Shown here one piece after another: positions 7,038-8,587 of a DNA stretch of 8,587 bases. The notes beneath the pieces were generated by a model, which worked only from the letters and a program-made list of their open reading frames with translations, ran no database searches and had not been told where the DNA came from. This stretch comes from JAWKRB01 sp041389885. Lineage in GTDB: Bacteria; Myxococcota_A; Polyangia; Polyangiales; Ga0077539. Position numbers and translations under genes: made by a program. How positions within the stretch are numbered: the first letter of the stretch is position 1; every line of letters begins with the position of its first letter. Where the stretch lies: contig JAWKRB010000059.1 in assembly GCA_041389885.1 (NCBI GenBank), positions 1-8,587 of the forward strand. Direction: 5' to 3'.

Positions 7038-7062
7038 GCGCGTTTCAAGAGGGTTGACGCGC
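7038..7062 (+). other. Hairpin after the lyase gene, overlapping a TTGACG box
   Basis: GCGCG (7038-7042), two unpaired bases, TCAA (7045-7048), a five-base loop, TTGA (7054-7057) and CGCGC (7058-7062) form a nine-pair stem starting directly after the lyase stop codon. No T-run follows, so it is not a standard intrinsic terminator. Its right arm contains the -35-like TTGACG of the next gene, so it could instead be an operator or a coincidence. Confidence 0.3.
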
Positions 7063-7082
7063 GCGCCCGCCTTGGGTTCACC
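7054..7082 (+). promoter_or_regulatory. Possible promoter of the receptor gene
   Basis: TTGACG at 7054-7059, 17 bases, then TTCACC at 7077-7082, a weak -10. The ATG at 7091 would be at or next to the transcription start. No Shine-Dalgarno sequence is visible. Confidence 0.28.
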
Positions 7083-7090
7083 CTGACGGC

Positions 7091-8182
7091 ATGTTCACAC
7101 GAGACGCGGCGCGCAGGGCCCTGGGACCCCTCGCCCTCGGGCTCTGCCTCTTCGGGGGAGGGGCCCTGGCGCAACAACCCGACGGAACCCTCCGGGTCGG
7201 CGTCGCGGGCGCCGTGCCCTTCGTGCTCCCCGAGGAGCCGGGCGAGGCCGTCCCCCGCGGGTTGAGCCTCGACGTGTGGCGCGAAATCGCCTCGCGCAAC
7301 TCGTGGCGCTGCACCTACCTCCGCGTCGAGAGCACCGCGGAGATGCTCTCGCGGGTCGAGTCGGGCGACCTCGATGTCGCCGTGGGCCCCACGAGCATCA
7401 CCGCCGAGCGCGCGATTCGCGTCGCCTTCAGCCAGCCCTACCAGGACGCGAGCCTGTCGATTCTCTCGCACCCGAACCGCGGCTACCTCGATCGCGTGAA
7501 GCCCTTTCTGTCGCGCTCGTTCATGGCCATCCTCGGGGGCTTTCTGCTCTTGCTCACGGCGGTCGGCGCGAGCATCTGGCTGGCCGAGCGCAAGAAGAAC
7601 GAGCAGCAGTTCCCGAGGGGCGTGGTCGCGGGCGTGGGCAACGGCGTGTGGCTCGCGCTGGTCACGATGACCACCGTGGGCTACGGCGACCGCGCGCCGG
7701 TCACCCCGCTGGGTCGCGTGATCACCGGCGTCTGGATGGTCGCCGCGTTGGTGCTCACCTCGTCGCTCACCGCGTCGATCACCACCGCGCTCACGCTCTC
7801 GCAGCTCGACGACGATCCTCTCTCCCGCGCGAGCGAGCTCCGCGGCCGCCGCGTCGGCACCGTGCGGGGGACCACCTCGGTGCCCTTCATCGCCCGTCAG
7901 GGCGCGCAGTCGGTGCTGTTCAACCGCATCGACCGCGCCGTCGACGCGCTCTCGCAGCGCCGCGTCGACGCCGTGATCTTCGACCGGCCCGTGCTCCAGT
8001 ACATCACCCACACGCGCACCGACCTCCCGCTGCGGCTGTCGGAGTCGTCCTTCGAGCCCCAGGGCTACGGCTTCGCCGTGCGCCTCCGCAGCCCGCTGCG
8101 CCAGCCCATCGACGTGGCCCTGCTCTCGATGCACCAGAGCGGCGAGATCGCCAGCATCGCCCAGCGCTGGCTCGGGCGGTAA
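7091..8182 (+). CDS. GluR0-type ionotropic glutamate receptor (ligand-gated potassium channel)
   Basis: A 363-residue prokaryotic glutamate-receptor channel: a periplasmic binding domain split by a two-helix pore. Signal peptide 1-27 (GALA|QQ); S1 lobe about 31-140; first membrane helix about 142-165; pore loop 183-201 with potassium filter TVGYGD (195-200); second helix about 207-235 ending SSLTASITTALT, recalling the SYTANLAAFLT signature of animal receptors; S2 lobe 236-363. S1 aligns without gaps to the animal ligand motif: P100, S102 and R107 (alpha-carboxylate binder), then FSQPY. S2 has T262-S263 where GluA2 has Ser-Thr, and D298 where the amine-binding acid lies. An amino-acid ligand is therefore likely, though which one is unknown. 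Four subunits should assemble in the inner membrane. Its TAA stop shares the TA of the MITE end at 8180. Confidence 0.9.
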   Translation: MFTRDAARRALGPLALGLCLFGGGALAQQPDGTLRVGVAGAVPFVLPEEPGEAVPRGLSLDVWREIASRNSWRCTYLRVESTAEMLSRVESGDLDVAVGPTSITAERAIRVAFSQPYQDASLSILSHPNRGYLDRVKPFLSRSFMAILGGFLLLLTAVGASIWLAERKKNEQQFPRGVVAGVGNGVWLALVTMTTVGYGDRAPVTPLGRVITGVWMVAALVLTSSLTASITTALTLSQLDDDPLSRASELRGRRVGTVRGTTSVPFIARQGAQSVLFNRIDRAVDALSQRRVDAVIFDRPVLQYITHTRTDLPLRLSESSFEPQGYGFAVRLRSPLRQPIDVALLSMHQSGEIASIAQRWLGR

Positions 8183-8203
8183 GGGCCTGTTTCAAAACAA
8201 TCT
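8180..8203 (+). repeat. Left terminal inverted repeat of the MITE
   Basis: This 24-base end matches the complement of 8321-8344 except at 8195 and 8202. Its first three bases are the receptor's TAA stop. Confidence 0.85.
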
Positions 8204-8242
8204 GCACGCCTGCGCCGCCGATGCGCATCGCGCTGCTGCGTC

Positions 8243-8282
8243 GTGATCGCTCGGAATCCATCGAGGATGCCGTCGCGATCAC
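8243..8282. repeat. Central hairpin of the MITE
   Basis: GTGATCGC (8243-8250) pairs with GCGATCAC (8275-8282). Inside it CGG pairs with CCG (8252-8254, 8270-8272), and ATCC pairs with GGAT (8256-8259, 8265-8268) around a five-base loop. Fifteen pairs in total, centred at the element's midpoint. The transcript of either strand could fold and might serve as a bidirectional terminator. Confidence 0.7.
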
Positions 8283-8320
8283 TCCTTGCCGCGCTCGCAC
8301 CTCGACGCCGCAGATCGCGG

Positions 8321-8344
8321 ATATTGTTCTGAAACAGGCCCTTA
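8321..8344 (-). repeat. Right terminal inverted repeat of the MITE
   Basis: The complement of this 24-base end matches the left end at 22 positions. Its last three bases (8342-8344), read on the minus strand, are the TAA stop of the convergent gene. Confidence 0.85.
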
Positions 8345-8587
8345 GCGGGCGGCGGGATCAGCGAGCCAGGCAGCGAGTTCTGAGGCGGAGAGGTCGAGGA
8401 CGACGTCCCCGAGGCGGTCCGCGCCGAGGGCGGCGAGGCGTGCCGTGATCGCGGCGCGCTCGTCGTCACGGAGCGCGCGGTCCAGCCGACGAGAGAACTG
8501 GCGCAGGAGCGGCGCGAGGCCCTGCTGCATGCCCTGTTGCATGCCCTGCTGCATGCCCTGTTGCATGCCCTGCTGCATGCCCTGCTT
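8342..8587 (-). CDS. C-terminal part of a DUF4351-like, Rpn/PD-(D/E)XK-associated protein (partial, right edge)
   Basis: The last 81 residues of a protein whose start lies beyond the right edge. The visible part is KQG plus five perfect MQQG units, then about 58 residues running from LAPLLRQFSRRL through ARLAALGADRLGDVVLDL to a final ELAAWLADPAAR. A Gly/Gln-rich tetrapeptide run before such a short alpha-helical tail is typical of DUF4351-type C-termini. These often follow an Rpn-like (recombination-promoting nuclease/putative transposase, PD-(D/E)XK) domain. That domain is outside the window, so nuclease function is inference. An internal ATG at 8576-8578 is part of the repeat and is not the real start. 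The gene converges on the receptor and takes its TAA from the MITE end. Confidence 0.6.
   Translation of the reverse strand, partial: KQGMQQGMQQGMQQGMQQGMQQGLAPLLRQFSRRLDRALRDDERAAITARLAALGADRLGDVVLDLSASELAAWLADPAAR
8519..8587 (-). repeat. 12-bp tandem repeat coding for MQQG, with 24-bp alternation
   Basis: Five full 12-base units (8519-8578) and a partial one reach the window edge. On the plus strand the units alternate between a CTGCTGCAT and a CTGTTGCAT form, so the true period over most of the array is 24 bases. The alternation changes only a synonymous glutamine codon. Each junction contains the palindrome GCATGC. Confidence 0.85.

Larger units (their letters stand above)
8180..8344. 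mobile_element. Palindromic MITE-like element between convergent genes
   Basis: About 165 bases (161 plus flanking TA) bounded by terminal inverted repeats matching at 22 of 24 positions, beginning TAAGGGCCTGTTTCA. It encodes no transposase. Inner sequence continues the symmetry around base 8262: 8210-8221 pairs with 8302-8313 (10 of 12), and a strong hairpin occupies 8243-8282. TA at both ends suggests a TA target duplication, as for Tc1/mariner-IS630 or some IS5 relatives, but the family is not identified. An alternative duplication is CGGGCGG (8173-8179 and 8346-8352), which is not flush with the right end. It supplies stop codons to both neighbours. Confidence 0.75.

Noticed and set aside
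7004..8134. Minus-strand open frame of 376 codons opposite the receptor gene
   Set aside because: Antisense shadow of a convincing channel gene; composition is Arg/His/Gly/Ala-rich with no recognisable domain.
8173..8352. CGGGCGG flanking the MITE as an 8-bp target duplication
   Set aside because: The right copy is offset by one base from the element end and the extra base does not match. Such GC runs are common here. The TA duplication is simpler, though not proven.
8065..8469. Minus-strand open frame crossing the MITE and the receptor 3' end
   Set aside because: It joins element, receptor antisense and part of the convergent gene in another frame. It is best explained as chance openness, though its left portion is what the convergent gene would read without the MITE.
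8519..8587. CRISPR array
   Set aside because: The units are 12 bases with no spacers, and they are in frame within a protein-coding repeat.

Overview
The window comes from a GC-rich genome with nearly every third codon position G or C. Two traits point to Myxococcota, probably a Sandaracinaceae or Polyangia-type bacterium: a CGDDGCGGSCGSC-type cysteine module in a surface lipoprotein, and an acidic Ser/Val/Asp spacer repeat behind a lipobox. The taxonomic placement is inferred from style only. All genes read rightward except the last, which enters from the right edge on the minus strand.

Layout. Positions 1-45 are the tail of an upstream gene. Positions 96-2185 hold an overlapping response regulator and histidine kinase pair that resembles CreB/CreC in length and motifs. 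An exact TTCAC-N6-TTCAC tandem lies at the end of the kinase gene; this is the consensus known for the E. coli CreB 'cre tag'. It is followed by an eight-cysteine lipoprotein (2232-2516) overlapped by an exported endonuclease/exonuclease/phosphatase-fold hydrolase (2500-3348). Next come a SNF2-type helicase of the kind common in phages, with an N-terminal DUF5710-like segment (3402-5066), a surface-anchored family PL1 pectate-lyase-like protein (5127-7037), and a GluR0-type ionotropic glutamate receptor with a potassium-channel TVGYGD filter (7091-8182).

The right end holds a roughly 165-bp palindromic MITE-like element (8180-8344). It sits exactly between two convergent genes and supplies the TAA stop codon of both. 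The minus-strand gene is the C-terminal part of a protein with an (MQQG)n repeat and a DUF4351-like tail.

How the parts may work together. The two-component pair, its apparent binding tag, and the lipoprotein-hydrolase pair form a plausible regulatory unit in which the regulator controls its downstream neighbours. The helicase, lyase and receptor look like independent single-gene units. Several starts lack a Shine-Dalgarno sequence and have promoter-like boxes so close to the ATG that leaderless transcription is likely. The only intergenic stretch above 100 bases is the MITE.
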